The position numbers were made by a program, and so were the translations under genes. Below, piece by piece: positions 35,507 through 44,786 of a stretch of DNA of 64,000 nucleotides. Each line of letters opens with the position of its first letter. The stretch's first letter is position 1. This DNA is from an uncultured Deferribacteraceae bacterium (GTDB lineage Bacteria; Chrysiogenota; Deferribacteres; Deferribacterales; Mucispirillaceae), in NCBI GenBank assembly GCA_947039395.1, contig CAMQYS010000001.1:1-64000 (forward strand). The letters are read 5' to 3'. The notes beneath the pieces were generated by a model, which worked only from the letters and a program-made list of their open reading frames with translations, did no database searches and was not told the origin of the DNA.

Positions 35507-36739
35507 TTGAAATTAGAGCATAGAATTGCTGCTAGATATCTAAAAAGTAGAAATAGAAATTCACTTCTGTCATTTCTATCCATTATATCTATTGTAGGCA
35601 TAGTTTTAGGAGTGGCAACATTAATTGTAGTAATATCAGTTTTAACAGGTTTCACTAATAATCTTAAAGATAAACTATTAGGCACAAGCTCTGATATGCT
35701 TATAACTAGGTTCGATAGTATGCCTATTGATAATTATGAAAAAGTAATAACTGATGTTGAAGTTTATAAAGGTATTGAAAAAGTTACACCATTTATTATG
35801 ATGCAAGGATTACTATCATCAAACAACAATGTAACTGGTGCAGTTGTTAAAGGTATAGATCCTGCAAGGGAAACAGAAGTATCAAAACTAGATTCTTTTA
35901 TGATAAATTCAACATTAGATGTTTTAAGTGATAGTGTAAATAATATACCACCGATCATCTTAGGTATTGATCTTGCTAAAACTCTAAATGTGGAAATCGG
36001 TGATGAACTAAGCTTAATATCTCCTAGCTCTGCAAAACGTGGACCTTTCGGATTAACATCTAAAATGAAAAAATTTATTGTGGCTGGAGTATTTGACACA
36101 GGTTTAGGTGAATATAATGCTGGGTTTGCATATACAAATATTAACTCACTTATGAACTTCAATGATATGAAAAATACAGCTACTGGTTTATCTGTCAAAA
36201 CAACAAAAGGATATGACATTAATAAATTAGCAATTGAAGTTGGATCTGGACTTGGATACCCTTACTGGATAAGGGATTGGATATCTATGAATAAATCACT
36301 GTTTTCTGCTCTTGAACTTGAAAAATATGCTATGTTTATCGTACTAACATTAATAATCGTAGTTGCATCATTTAATATAGTTTCAATGATCGCTATAACC
36401 GTTAAAGATAAAAGAAAAGATATCGCTATATTAAAATCATTTGGTGCATCAACAAAATTTATAAGAAAAATATTTATATTTCAAGGTGTAGTAGTTGGAG
36501 TTCTTGGAACAGTAATCGGAAATATTTTAGCATTAACTATATCAGTTATATTAAAATATTCCAACATAATACAGATACCTAAAAATGTATACTTCTCTGA
36601 TACTATACCTATTGAGATAGATTTCGTTGTGTATATAATAGTTACTATTGCAGCATTTTTTATCACGTTAGTTGCATCTATTTTTCCTTCACACATGGCT
36701 GCAAAAATAGGCGTTACAGAAGCACTTAGAAAAAATTAA
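35507..36739 (+). CDS. lolC: Lipoprotein-releasing ABC transporter permease LolC/LolE
   Basis: Inner-membrane subunit that extracts lipoproteins and hands them to LolA. The 410-aa protein has the family's N-terminal RIAARYLKSRNRNSLLSFLS with helix 1, a ~210-aa periplasmic domain, and three C-terminal helices of the FtsX fold including DKRKDIAILKSFGAS, the coupling segment for the ATPase. Start is TTG with gaggtagg upstream. A single LolC/E-type permease with LolD is the rule outside gamma-proteobacteria (homodimer, LolF-like). It is followed by lolD. Confidence 0.95.
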   Translation: MKLEHRIAARYLKSRNRNSLLSFLSIISIVGIVLGVATLIVVISVLTGFTNNLKDKLLGTSSDMLITRFDSMPIDNYEKVITDVEVYKGIEKVTPFIMMQGLLSSNNNVTGAVVKGIDPARETEVSKLDSFMINSTLDVLSDSVNNIPPIILGIDLAKTLNVEIGDELSLISPSSAKRGPFGLTSKMKKFIVAGVFDTGLGEYNAGFAYTNINSLMNFNDMKNTATGLSVKTTKGYDINKLAIEVGSGLGYPYWIRDWISMNKSLFSALELEKYAMFIVLTLIIVVASFNIVSMIAITVKDKRKDIAILKSFGASTKFIRKIFIFQGVVVGVLGTVIGNILALTISVILKYSNIIQIPKNVYFSDTIPIEIDFVVYIIVTIAAFFITLVASIFPSHMAAKIGVTEALRKN

Positions 36740-36751
36740 CAAGGATTCAAA

Positions 36752-37414
36752 ATGGCTTTTTTAGAGATACAGAATATCTGTAAAGATTTTATTGTTGGTA
36801 GTACAAAACTAAATGTGTTAGAAGATATAAATATCTCTTTTGAGAAAGGAGAGATAGTTGCTCTTTGTGGACCATCAGGTGCTGGAAAATCTACTCTTAT
36901 GAATATTATAGGCGGACTAGATAAACCTACATCTGGAGATATTATCTATAACGGTGAAAACATAATATCTAAGTCTGATACCGAACTAGATATATATCGT
37001 GGTTGCGAAGTTGGATTTGTGTTTCAAAATTCATATCTGTTAGATGATTTCACAGCGTTAGAAAATGTTATGATGCCGTATCAACTATCATTTAATGATG
37101 ATACTAAAACAGCAAAACAGTACGCACTTAAACTGCTTGAAGATTTTCAACTAATTGATAGAAAAGATCATTATCCTAAAGAGTTATCTGGTGGCGAACA
37201 ACAACGTATAGCTGTGGCAAGAGCTATTATTAATTCTCCTAATATTATTTTAGCCGATGAACCTACAGGAAATCTTGATAGAACTAACTCTAATCATTTA
37301 ATTGAATTACTTCAAACTCTTACAAGTGAAAAAAGTATTACAGTTATTGTTGTAACACACGATGAATTAATAGCAAATAAATTAGATAGAATAATAAAGT
37401 TAGAGAAAAAATAA
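36752..37414 (+). CDS. lolD: Lipoprotein-releasing ABC transporter ATPase LolD
   Basis: Cytoplasmic ATPase driving LolC/E. Walker A GPSGAGKST (residues 39-47), Q-loop FVFQNSYLLDDFTALENV, ABC signature LSGGEQQRIAVARAI and Walker B IILADEPTGNLD followed by the switch VVVTHD (VIVVTHDE) are all intact in 220 aa. Start has agga. It lies 12 bp behind lolC and 1 bp before the TRIC-type gene, so all three are one operon. Confidence 0.97.
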   Translation: MAFLEIQNICKDFIVGSTKLNVLEDINISFEKGEIVALCGPSGAGKSTLMNIIGGLDKPTSGDIIYNGENIISKSDTELDIYRGCEVGFVFQNSYLLDDFTALENVMMPYQLSFNDDTKTAKQYALKLLEDFQLIDRKDHYPKELSGGEQQRIAVARAIINSPNIILADEPTGNLDRTNSNHLIELLQTLTSEKSITVIVVTHDELIANKLDRIIKLEKK

Positions 37415-37415
37415 T

Positions 37416-38030
37416 ATGAGCATGTTTTATATTTTCGATTTAATAGGAACTTTCGCCTTCGCTATATCAGGAGCATTAATGGGTGCTAAAAAAGAGATGG
37501 ATATATACGGATTATTTATCTTAGGATTAGTTACAGGAGTTGGTGGAGGTACTTTAAGAGATCTGTTATTTGGACGAATTCCACCTTTTATATTTAACGA
37601 TATAGCGTATATTATAGCTGTTATTCTAGCTGTCTTAGTAGTCTTCTTTTTTCATGGAAAGGTCGCAAAAGGAACTAAACTATTAAATATATTTGATGCT
37701 ATCGGACTTGGAGTATTTACATGTATCGGTGCTACAATAGCGTTAAATGAAAATATTGTATGGTACGGAGTTATCTTATCTGCTGTTATAACATCAACTG
37801 TTGGCGGAATGATAAGAGATACCTTAGCAGGAGAAGTACCGTTCGTTCTACAAAAAGAAGTATACGCTTCAGCATCAATATTTGGTGCAGGAATATTTTT
37901 AATCTTAAATATGTTTAACACACCTATAGATATCAATATCTTTTTAGTATCTGTGATAGTTACTGTTCTACGGCTACTCTCTTTACACAAAAATTGGAGC
38001 TTACCAAGAAATGTTATTAAAAATAAGTAA
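37416..38030 (+). CDS. TRIC-type (UPF0126) trimeric cation channel protein
   Basis: A 204-aa inner-membrane protein of six to seven helices arranged as an internal duplication: GTFAFAISGALMGAKKEMD and LVTGVGGGTLRDLLFGRIP in the first half, GLGVFTCIGATIALNEN and VITSTVGGMIRDTLAGEVP in the second. The two GGGxxRD loops are the signature of the bacterial TRIC/YadS family, monovalent-cation channels. Its physiological role in bacteria is unclear. It starts two bases after the lolD coding end and probably shares its transcript; the association has no obvious meaning. Confidence 0.92.
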   Translation: MSMFYIFDLIGTFAFAISGALMGAKKEMDIYGLFILGLVTGVGGGTLRDLLFGRIPPFIFNDIAYIIAVILAVLVVFFFHGKVAKGTKLLNIFDAIGLGVFTCIGATIALNENIVWYGVILSAVITSTVGGMIRDTLAGEVPFVLQKEVYASASIFGAGIFLILNMFNTPIDINIFLVSVIVTVLRLLSLHKNWSLPRNVIKNK

Positions 38031-38064
38031 TAGCAGAACTTAATAAAATAATGATGAGCAATAA

Positions 38065-38859
38065 ATGAAAAAAATAGGTATAATCGGTGGTAGTGGGTTT
38101 AATAAGATACACGGTATTGAAAGTATTGAACATATAGAAGTTAATACAGAGTACGGTAATCCTTCATCATCTATACAACGCTATAGAGTAGGCGATCTTG
38201 AGATATATCTACTAAAACGACACGGAATGAATCATACTATCGCACCACATAAAATAAATTATAAAGCAAATATAGAGGCGTTTTCTAGTCTTGGAATAGA
38301 TAAAGTTATCGCATTTGCTGCATCAGGAGCTATTGATAAATCTTATAAACTCGGCTCGCTAATATTAACATCTGATGCGATAGATATGACAAAATCTAGA
38401 GCAAATACTTTCTTTGATAAAGATATTGTTGCCCATATAGATATGTCTGTACCGTTCTGTCCAAACCTTCAAAATACATTTTTACAATCAGCTAAAGATG
38501 CAAATATTGAAGTAACCCTAAACGGTATCGCAATATGTACTGAAGGCCCCAGAATTGAAACACCTGCTGAAATAAAATTCTTTGAGAAAATAGGTGCTAC
38601 AACGGTAGGCATGACACTGTTTCCTGAACTTACACTTGCTAGAGAGAGAGGTATCTGTTATATATCGGTAGCTATCATATCTAACTACGCTGCTGGTATT
38701 GAAAAAAATAAGATCACCGCAGATATGCTACTAGAAAATAGTCTCAAATCAAGTGAGAATATAAATAAAATAACTCTTAACTTACATAAATATATAGAGT
38801 ATAAAAAAACCTGTCCATGCGAAAACTCAATCGAAGGAACTGTCTTAAATGCAAATTAA
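38065..38859 (+). CDS. mtnP: Purine nucleoside phosphorylase, MTAP/MTIP family
   Basis: Phosphorolyses 5'-methylthioadenosine or 5'-methylthioinosine for methionine salvage. The 264-aa protein shows IGIIGGSGF at the start, KRHG with the phosphate-site Arg, GIAICTEGPRIETPAEI, and VGMTLFPELTLARERGICY, the MTAP family core. The usual aspartates of adenine-specific MTAP (S/D-type NxDxxxG) are replaced by ISNYAAG, which with the slightly divergent GPRIET motif leaves open 5'-methylthioinosine or guanosine/inosine preference. It overlaps murB by 11 bp. Confidence 0.88.
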   Translation: MKKIGIIGGSGFNKIHGIESIEHIEVNTEYGNPSSSIQRYRVGDLEIYLLKRHGMNHTIAPHKINYKANIEAFSSLGIDKVIAFAASGAIDKSYKLGSLILTSDAIDMTKSRANTFFDKDIVAHIDMSVPFCPNLQNTFLQSAKDANIEVTLNGIAICTEGPRIETPAEIKFFEKIGATTVGMTLFPELTLARERGICYISVAIISNYAAGIEKNKITADMLLENSLKSSENINKITLNLHKYIEYKKTCPCENSIEGTVLNAN

Positions 38860-39736
38860 TTTATCACACCCACTAATCATGGAAAATATGCCATTGAAAA
38901 AATTCAACTGCTACAGAGTAGGAGGAAATACTCGTTATCTAGCTGTACCTACAACTAATCAAGAATTAAGCGATCTGTTAATATATATAAAGAATAGTGG
39001 AATAAAGTACGATATTATATCTGCAGGGACAAACACTATTGTATCTGATAAGGATTACAACGGAGTAATAATTTTATTGAGCAGATTAAATAATTATATA
39101 CTCAAAAACGATAACTCTATAAAAGTTGGAGCAGGCGTAAAATTAAATGATCTAATCAACTACTCAATTGAGTCCTCTCTTGCTGGATTAGAAGTTTTAG
39201 CTGGTATACCAGGACTTGTAGGCGGTGCTGCAATAATGAACGCTGGAGCTTATGGAGTTGAATTTAAAGATTTTGTAGTATCGCTAGATGTTGTTGATAA
39301 TAAAGGGTTATTAATCAATATGAGTAATAATGATATTGGTTTTACATATCGACATGCTAAAAACTTGGAAGATAAAATAGTTGTATCAGCAGAAGTACAA
39401 CTGCTTAAATCAGATAAATTAGAGCTATCGAAGAAACGAAGTGATATTCTAAAAATTAGAGCAGAGAAACAACCGTTAGATAAACCATCTTGTGGATCGG
39501 TATTTAAAAGACCTAAAGATGGGTATGCGGGAGACTTGATTGAACGTACTGGATTAAAAGGATATAGACATAAATCAGTTATGGTATCTGATAAACATTC
39601 TAATTTTATAATAGGGTGCGAAAAAGATATTAAATCTGATGATCTCTACTATCTTATAAACTATATCATAGATGAAGTAAATAAAAAATTCTCAGTAGTA
39701 TTAGAACCAGAAGTTAAATTTATAGGATTTGAATAG
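38849..39736 (+). CDS. murB: UDP-N-acetylenolpyruvoylglucosamine reductase
   Basis: Reduces UDP-GlcNAc-enolpyruvate to UDP-MurNAc for peptidoglycan, an FAD enzyme in the cytoplasm. The 295-aa product is of the shorter type: LKKFNCYRVGGNTRYLAVP, LEVLAGIPGLVGGAAIMNAGAYG (FAD binding), SCGSVFKRPKDGYAGDLIE and the C-terminal SDKHSNFIIG and VVLEPEVKFIG. It lies at the end of the lolC-lolD-TRIC-mtnP-murB run rather than in a division/cell-wall cluster. Confidence 0.96.
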   Translation: MQINLSHPLIMENMPLKKFNCYRVGGNTRYLAVPTTNQELSDLLIYIKNSGIKYDIISAGTNTIVSDKDYNGVIILLSRLNNYILKNDNSIKVGAGVKLNDLINYSIESSLAGLEVLAGIPGLVGGAAIMNAGAYGVEFKDFVVSLDVVDNKGLLINMSNNDIGFTYRHAKNLEDKIVVSAEVQLLKSDKLELSKKRSDILKIRAEKQPLDKPSCGSVFKRPKDGYAGDLIERTGLKGYRHKSVMVSDKHSNFIIGCEKDIKSDDLYYLINYIIDEVNKKFSVVLEPEVKFIGFE

Positions 39737-39819
39737 TTATATCAATAGAAACTATTCAAAGTAATAGTAAACCTTGTTATTTTGCTTATGATACATTATA
39801 ATGTTTGTATAGGTGTAAA

Positions 39820-40689
39820 ATGTATATACTAAATAATATAAAAAGGTTGTCTTTTTTTGTTGCAGTGCTTGTATTTGCTGGGTGTGGTGAAAACTTTTAC
39901 TCTCTCACAAATAAAACATTGCTAGATGAAATGAGTACTGATCTTGCATATATACAAGATAATTGTCAACAAGTTATTATTAACTTAGAAGAGAAAATCC
40001 TTACCATACCTCTTTCTGTTGATGAAAAATATATGTATGTATCATCGCTACTCTCTTGTAGCGGTTTTGATGTTCGTGCTAGTTTAAATATGGCACTTGG
40101 TCCTCCTAATCAAGAGTCAACTGATCCAACTGTAGAGAAATTTGGTGCACTTGATGTAATGTACGCATTTATAAATAAAGATAGTTTTAGCCTTAATGAA
40201 ATAAAGGAACTTACAGATATCTACAGTAAAGCATTACAACAATGTGTTGGCAGAACGAATAATAACTTAAGAATAATTTGTACATTAGTTGGGGGAGCAT
40301 CAAATACATTAGCACTAACGAAGGAATTTTTATATATATTTGCTAGAGCAGATATACCTGCAGACCAAAAAGCATTATTTGATATTCTAAAGACACTTGC
40401 TGCTGCTAATAGTATAGGTCCTGATGTTTATCTCTTAAATAGAGCACTTGACACATACGCTTCTATGTTTAACGATGATCCTGATTTTGAATCAAGATTA
40501 GTTCGTTCTGCAGAAGCAATTCAAGCAGGTTTAAGCACTCTTGAATCATTAATAGGAAACTCTAATGGTGGAGAAGCAAACCTTCTTATATTTATGCTAG
40601 ATACTGTTTCAGATCTGATACTTAATTCTACGGGGGCAGATATGTCTACTATTTTAACTATTATGATGCTTGATATATTTGGTTTATAA
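39820..40689 (+). CDS. Lipoprotein of unknown function, mostly helical
   Basis: 289 aa with a signal ending LVFAGC and Cys as the lipidated residue. The mature part has several Cys (NCQQ, SCSGF, QQCVGR, IICTL) and repeated helix-like segments (LKTLAAANSIGPDVYLLNRA) without recognised family. ATG 39820, preceded by aggtg, is chosen over an in-frame TTG 15 bases earlier. It is followed after 35 bp by a barrel protein and then by another lipoprotein, all on one strand. The arrangement suggests an outer-membrane complex, with this protein as a periplasmic-facing lipoprotein. Confidence 0.75.
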   Translation: MYILNNIKRLSFFVAVLVFAGCGENFYSLTNKTLLDEMSTDLAYIQDNCQQVIINLEEKILTIPLSVDEKYMYVSSLLSCSGFDVRASLNMALGPPNQESTDPTVEKFGALDVMYAFINKDSFSLNEIKELTDIYSKALQQCVGRTNNNLRIICTLVGGASNTLALTKEFLYIFARADIPADQKALFDILKTLAAANSIGPDVYLLNRALDTYASMFNDDPDFESRLVRSAEAIQAGLSTLESLIGNSNGGEANLLIFMLDTVSDLILNSTGADMSTILTIMMLDIFGL

Positions 40690-40724
40690 AAGTTACTTTT
40701 AATGCGATTTATTTGGGGATAGTT

Positions 40725-41903
40725 TTGAAAAAAATTAAATATATTTTTCTTTTCACATTCTTTTTAACTTGCTCCCATGTATCATATTCAAATGCATTTG
40801 GACAAGCAAGAATAACTCTTGATAATGAACTTTTATCAATAGTTAAATCTGTTGAAGCATTAGGAATGGGTGGAGCTTACTACTCAAAAAGTGATGATAA
40901 ATATGCGGCTTTCTATAACCCTGCAGGTGTGGCTAGAGTTAAAGAAACTACTATTGAATACTTGCCATTAACTTTTGGAATTGATAGTGATGCTATTAGT
41001 TCTTTAAGTGATGTTAATAATATCATAGACATTGCTGGTGGTAATTTAGCTGATCCTAACGTTATATCTGGTGCTATTAACTCAATCATAGATGTATTCA
41101 TGGGCAAATTTGTTACAATAGGACCAATAACCTACTTTCCTGCATATACTAGGAAAGGGCTTAGCGTGGGGCTATTTTCAAATACTACTGTGAAAGCAAC
41201 AGCATATAATCCAGCTATCTCTGAATTGCAGGCAGTAGGAAGATCTGATAACGGCTTAACCACAACATTTGGATATAACTTTCTTAGAGATGACGCACTA
41301 TCTTTTGGAGTATCTTTTAAAGCATTAGTTAGAGCACAAATAGATAAAACATATACTATATTTGATTTAACCGATATCATTGTAAATCAAAAATCATTAT
41401 TTGGAGATATCATTGACGAGCTTTTCGAAAATGGATTAGCATTTGGTGCATTCGCTTCTGTTGGTGTAATCTACGATCTACCTTTTCTTCAATCAGTTCT
41501 AGCTCCACGTATTGGGGTATCTATTAACGACGTGGGATATCTTTTTAGATTAAATGAAAGTAATGTAGATGCAATAAACCCATCAATGAATGTTTCATTA
41601 GGTATATCTCCTAGTTATTACAATACAGTAAAATCAGATATAATGATCGACTTCGTTGATCTGTTTTTTCTAAACTCAAACGATCAGTCTATATTAAAAA
41701 GAATAAATATCGGTGCAGAGGTACTGTTTATTGATATCTATGCATTAAGAGTTGGAATTCATCAAGGCTATCCTACATTTGGAGCAGGATTAAACTTTAA
41801 ATATTTTAGTCTTAACTATGCCTTTTATACAGAAGAACTAGGGTATGAAGTAGGACAATTTAGGGATTTTAGACACGTTATTGAGATCAATTTTAAATTA
41901 TAA
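40725..41903 (+). CDS. PorV/FadL-like outer-membrane beta-barrel protein
   Basis: A 392-aa barrel with signal peptide (IFLFTFFLTCSHVSYSNAFG). The mature N-terminus contains VEALGMGGAYYSKSDDKYAAFYNPAGVA, the start pattern of the FadL/PorV/UPF0164 group in which gained N-terminal residues plug the barrel (NPAG is diagnostic). Strand pattern continues to the end at VIEINFKL. Relatives transport hydrophobic compounds or act as secretion shuttles. TTG 40725, preceded by gggga, gives a well-formed signal peptide. Lipoprotein genes on both sides suggest a complex. Substrate unknown. Confidence 0.85.
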   Translation: MKKIKYIFLFTFFLTCSHVSYSNAFGQARITLDNELLSIVKSVEALGMGGAYYSKSDDKYAAFYNPAGVARVKETTIEYLPLTFGIDSDAISSLSDVNNIIDIAGGNLADPNVISGAINSIIDVFMGKFVTIGPITYFPAYTRKGLSVGLFSNTTVKATAYNPAISELQAVGRSDNGLTTTFGYNFLRDDALSFGVSFKALVRAQIDKTYTIFDLTDIIVNQKSLFGDIIDELFENGLAFGAFASVGVIYDLPFLQSVLAPRIGVSINDVGYLFRLNESNVDAINPSMNVSLGISPSYYNTVKSDIMIDFVDLFFLNSNDQSILKRINIGAEVLFIDIYALRVGIHQGYPTFGAGLNFKYFSLNYAFYTEELGYEVGQFRDFRHVIEINFKL

Positions 41904-41922
41904 TTATTAAGGTGTAGCTGTA

Positions 41923-43203
41923 ATGATAAATTACTTAAGAATAATATTTCTTATATCTTTTATACCATTTATGACATATTCATGTGCTATGAAAAACGAA
42001 GCAGTATCTGAAAAAAATATTGATAATCAGATCGGTGGTATTGAAGTTCAAGATACTTTCACTCCATCTAAAAAAACAAGTGATATAACTCCTGAAAGTT
42101 TTGAAAGAGCTATACCTGAATCAACTATATCTTTATCATCACTAACAATATTTGAATACGGATACGACTCATTATATTACGGTAGTGGACTGATTGATTT
42201 TGCAACTGATGATAATGTGATCGTACTATTATCTGAAGATCAGATTGTATCAAATGTTAAAACATGTCAATCACTTCACCTCAACTATATTTTTAATAAG
42301 ATATATCCGTATAAATCTTTGATTATTGTATATAACTACTCAACAGTTGAAGTATATTCTTTAAAAGAATGTGGTAAGCTTGCTTCATATTCAAGAGCAT
42401 TAAATGGCGATATTAAAGTTGTGGATGATGTTTTAATTGAGTATGAAAGCAGTCGTGTGGTCTTAAGAGAACTATTAACTGGGAAGCAGATAACTACTGT
42501 TGAAACCGATCTTGAAATTGCAACAGCTGGTGAATTTGAAGGTAAAATATCTCTTATTCATAAAAATGGATTTATTACTTATTACGATCAAAAAGTAAAC
42601 TCATTTCTACTAGATACTGCTGTTAATCTCAATTTTGCTCATATAAATTATATTAACTCATCTTTTTATGGAGTTACTAATAATGGTTCATTCTTTACTG
42701 TAATAAACGATAAAACAACTAATTATGAAGATAAAAACTGTTATATATCATCTGGATCTGTTGCTGCAATATGTAACACAAAATTGCTATACAATGGACA
42801 AGTATATGAAAATGTACCGAACATGGGTAAATTTATCGCTGGTAAAGACGTATTCATCACATTTAACCCACCTGATTTTCAAATGTATAAATTAATTCAA
42901 GCATATCAGAAAAAAGTACAGTTCGATTATATATTACCTACTCTATGTCGTACTCCTAATAACTCAATATATTTTAAAGATTTTTCAGGCAGAAGTAGAA
43001 AAGTAGTGAATAAAATTGAATCAGCTACATCTAATATACCTAAAAGCTGTAAACCGAATGCTAAGCTGTATATTGAAAACGGGGATTTTGTCTGTGATGA
43101 CAACGATTGTGGTACTTTTTCAGAAAGGATTGTAATAGATGAAGCAACATCACGCTATAAACGTTTAGAAGAGAATAAGATCTTTTACTACTATAATAAA
43201 TAG
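41923..43203 (+). CDS. Large lipoprotein, possibly beta-propeller-like
   Basis: A 426-aa protein with signal peptide and lipobox (IPFMTYSC, Ser at -1). The body is beta-rich with recurring YY..VYSLKECGKLASY, VVLRELLTGKQITTVETD and KISLIHKNGFITYYDQ segments of the WD40/PQQ-like type (a blade about every 40 residues), and eight or so Cys in the second half (CRTPNN, SCKPNA, CDDNDCGTF) that may form disulfides. No family recognised. It is behind aaggtg, 20 bp after the PorV/FadL-like gene. It is the last gene of that trio; no terminator hairpin is apparent. Confidence 0.75.
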   Translation: MINYLRIIFLISFIPFMTYSCAMKNEAVSEKNIDNQIGGIEVQDTFTPSKKTSDITPESFERAIPESTISLSSLTIFEYGYDSLYYGSGLIDFATDDNVIVLLSEDQIVSNVKTCQSLHLNYIFNKIYPYKSLIIVYNYSTVEVYSLKECGKLASYSRALNGDIKVVDDVLIEYESSRVVLRELLTGKQITTVETDLEIATAGEFEGKISLIHKNGFITYYDQKVNSFLLDTAVNLNFAHINYINSSFYGVTNNGSFFTVINDKTTNYEDKNCYISSGSVAAICNTKLLYNGQVYENVPNMGKFIAGKDVFITFNPPDFQMYKLIQAYQKKVQFDYILPTLCRTPNNSIYFKDFSGRSRKVVNKIESATSNIPKSCKPNAKLYIENGDFVCDDNDCGTFSERIVIDEATSRYKRLEENKIFYYYNK

Positions 43204-43409
43204 ACCGTAAGTAATAAATAATAAGTACTTGATACAATATACTAGATTTATAGAAGTGAGTAATAGTATAGCAGTTATTAAATCGTATGTGGTAAATGCT
43301 TTAAAAGACATGTAAGTATAAAATTTGCAAGATATGTCTCCACTTAAAAAATATAATATTAGCTATGACTTAGTAAATTAATTTTTATTGCTGTGTTACT
43401 TATATTTCA
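43204..43409. other. Intergenic stretch without a recognisable gene
   Basis: Together with the promoter and TA tract that follow, this makes a 339-bp gap upstream of the 43543 gene. I see no ORF of useful size, hairpin terminator or RNA. The sequence is about 75-80% A+T. The useful signals (promoter and TA tract) lie in its second half and are listed separately. Confidence 0.5.
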
Positions 43410-43438
43410 TTGACTTTGTTACCTTTATACCATAAAAT
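43410..43438 (+). promoter_or_regulatory. Sigma-70-type promoter for the 43543 gene
   Basis: ttgact (43410-43415), exactly 17 bp, then taaaat (43433-43438). It is the best -35/-10 pair I noticed in the window and has the same -10 as the lolC promoter. Transcription would begin near 43445, leaving a ~98-nt leader that contains the (TA)n tract. Confidence 0.65.
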
Positions 43439-43507
43439 TATTTCTATAAATGTTATCCAGTAAAGTATTTACTGTGATTTAGCTTGGAGAGTTTAATCTT
43501 CTAAGGC

Positions 43508-43526
43508 TATATATATATATATATAT
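43508..43526. repeat. (TA)9.5 dinucleotide tract in the leader of the 43543 gene
   Basis: Nineteen bases of uninterrupted alternating T and A, ending five bases before the gaggagg ribosome site. The tract can change length by slippage, and the self-complementary RNA it encodes could mask or expose the ribosome site. Longer than other dinucleotide runs seen in the window. Confidence 0.9.
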
Positions 43527-43542
43527 GATAGAGGAGGCTTAA

Positions 43543-44085
43543 ATGTTTTACTATTTAAGTGCAGATATAATTAATTCTTGTGGCTGGATCGGTGGAAATC
43601 CTCCTAAATGGTTCGATGGTAGTGATGTAATTGATAATAATAAATTTGTGTTTTATGCTACATTCATGCTTCCAAATGAAGATCAAATGTTATCTATATT
43701 TATTAATAAAGAATTTGATGAGTTAATAGATAATAATATCTATCCTAATTGTTCAATAAAAGTTTATAAACATAACGTTTCAGAAGAAAGTTGTATCAAA
43801 AATTCTCATCCATCTATTAGTAAGAGATGGATAGTTAATCCTACTCTTGAGCCTCGTGAAGGTACTCCATTTTTATTTATAGGGGCAACTCCAGATTTAA
43901 TTCAAGATGAAGATTATTATTATACCAATTTAGAGAAAGATGGTTATTCATTTTGGGGACAAATAGATGAAGATGGATATCTATCTGATGATATGATTTG
44001 TGGTAACTCCCCTTTTGCTTTTGGTGCTTTATATTTATATAAAAAAGAAAATGAAATTATCGCTGGATTTTGGCAATTCAGTTGA
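43543..44085 (+). CDS. Small orphan protein, possibly immunity/SUKH-YwqG-like
   Basis: A 180-aa soluble, acidic protein with no signal peptide: SCGWIGGNPPKWFDG near the start, FVFYATFMLPNEDQMLSIFI in the middle and FAFGALYLYKKENEIIAGFWQFS at the end. This W/G/N-P plus final GxLYL..WQ layout reminds me of DUF1963/YwqG-like and some polymorphic-toxin immunity proteins, but the resemblance is weak and I do not assign it. It has the strongest ribosome site in the region (gaggagg), an own promoter and a potentially slippery TA tract before it, and is isolated by non-coding sequence on both sides, the usual look of a recently acquired gene. Confidence 0.6.
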   Translation: MFYYLSADIINSCGWIGGNPPKWFDGSDVIDNNKFVFYATFMLPNEDQMLSIFINKEFDELIDNNIYPNCSIKVYKHNVSEESCIKNSHPSISKRWIVNPTLEPREGTPFLFIGATPDLIQDEDYYYTNLEKDGYSFWGQIDEDGYLSDDMICGNSPFAFGALYLYKKENEIIAGFWQFS

Positions 44086-44786
44086 TAAAATATTCATTTT
44101 CAGCATAAGTAATTATAAAATATAAACTCCTAATAATAATTTCATATCACTCATCTTACCTACCAATATATACATATAGTTAGAGAAGATAACAGCAGTA
44201 TAAAATTATAACTCTCTTACAAATAAATCAACTACTAAGATTTACTATGTATTACAAAGAATAGTTAATATCATATAATTGAAGCAAAAACCTCTCACTA
44301 TTAGTAAGTTAACTATAATCATTTATCGTTAAGTATGAGACATAACGCTTAATAAAAGAATTAATATCTGTTAATAGAATATTGTTTTGAGAATAATTTC
44401 AATATAAATTCAATAAGATTTTCTTATGACTAAACGAGTTGTTAATTAAGAGTAAATAATTGTTGAAAAATGGTTGATAATAATTAAAATTCAATATTTA
44501 TTTTTATTTTATATTCAAAAAACTGAAATAACCTTTAATTATCAATAGGTTAATATGTCAACCCTAAGTTATAAAGAAAATATTTTTCTGATAAATAATT
44601 GTGTATAAAATGTGGAAAACATTATATTCTTTTAGTTATTTATTCTTATAAATATGCAATTTAAACATGAATAACGACTATAAATATTTCCTTAATTTAG
44701 ACTATAAAGTGCTTATTAGTTAGATCAGGTTATAAAAGTGTGTAAGTTAAAACAAATATCATTATTGATAACATATCCTGCTAATC
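44086..44786. other. 701-bp convergent intergenic region, no gene found
   Basis: This gap lies between two convergent genes. The longest ATG ORFs are under 20 codons. The sequence is extremely AT-rich, with many tandem A/T runs and one tgtggaaaa (about 44610) that resembles a DnaA-box variant on its own. No second box, no terminator, no repeat cluster. It is probably decayed sequence; a short non-coding RNA cannot be excluded. Confidence 0.5.

Noticed and set aside
44590-44640. Possible replication origin around tgtggaaaa
   Set aside because: Only one DnaA-box-like sequence is visible and no dnaA, dnaN or similar gene is near; AT-richness is general in this genome.
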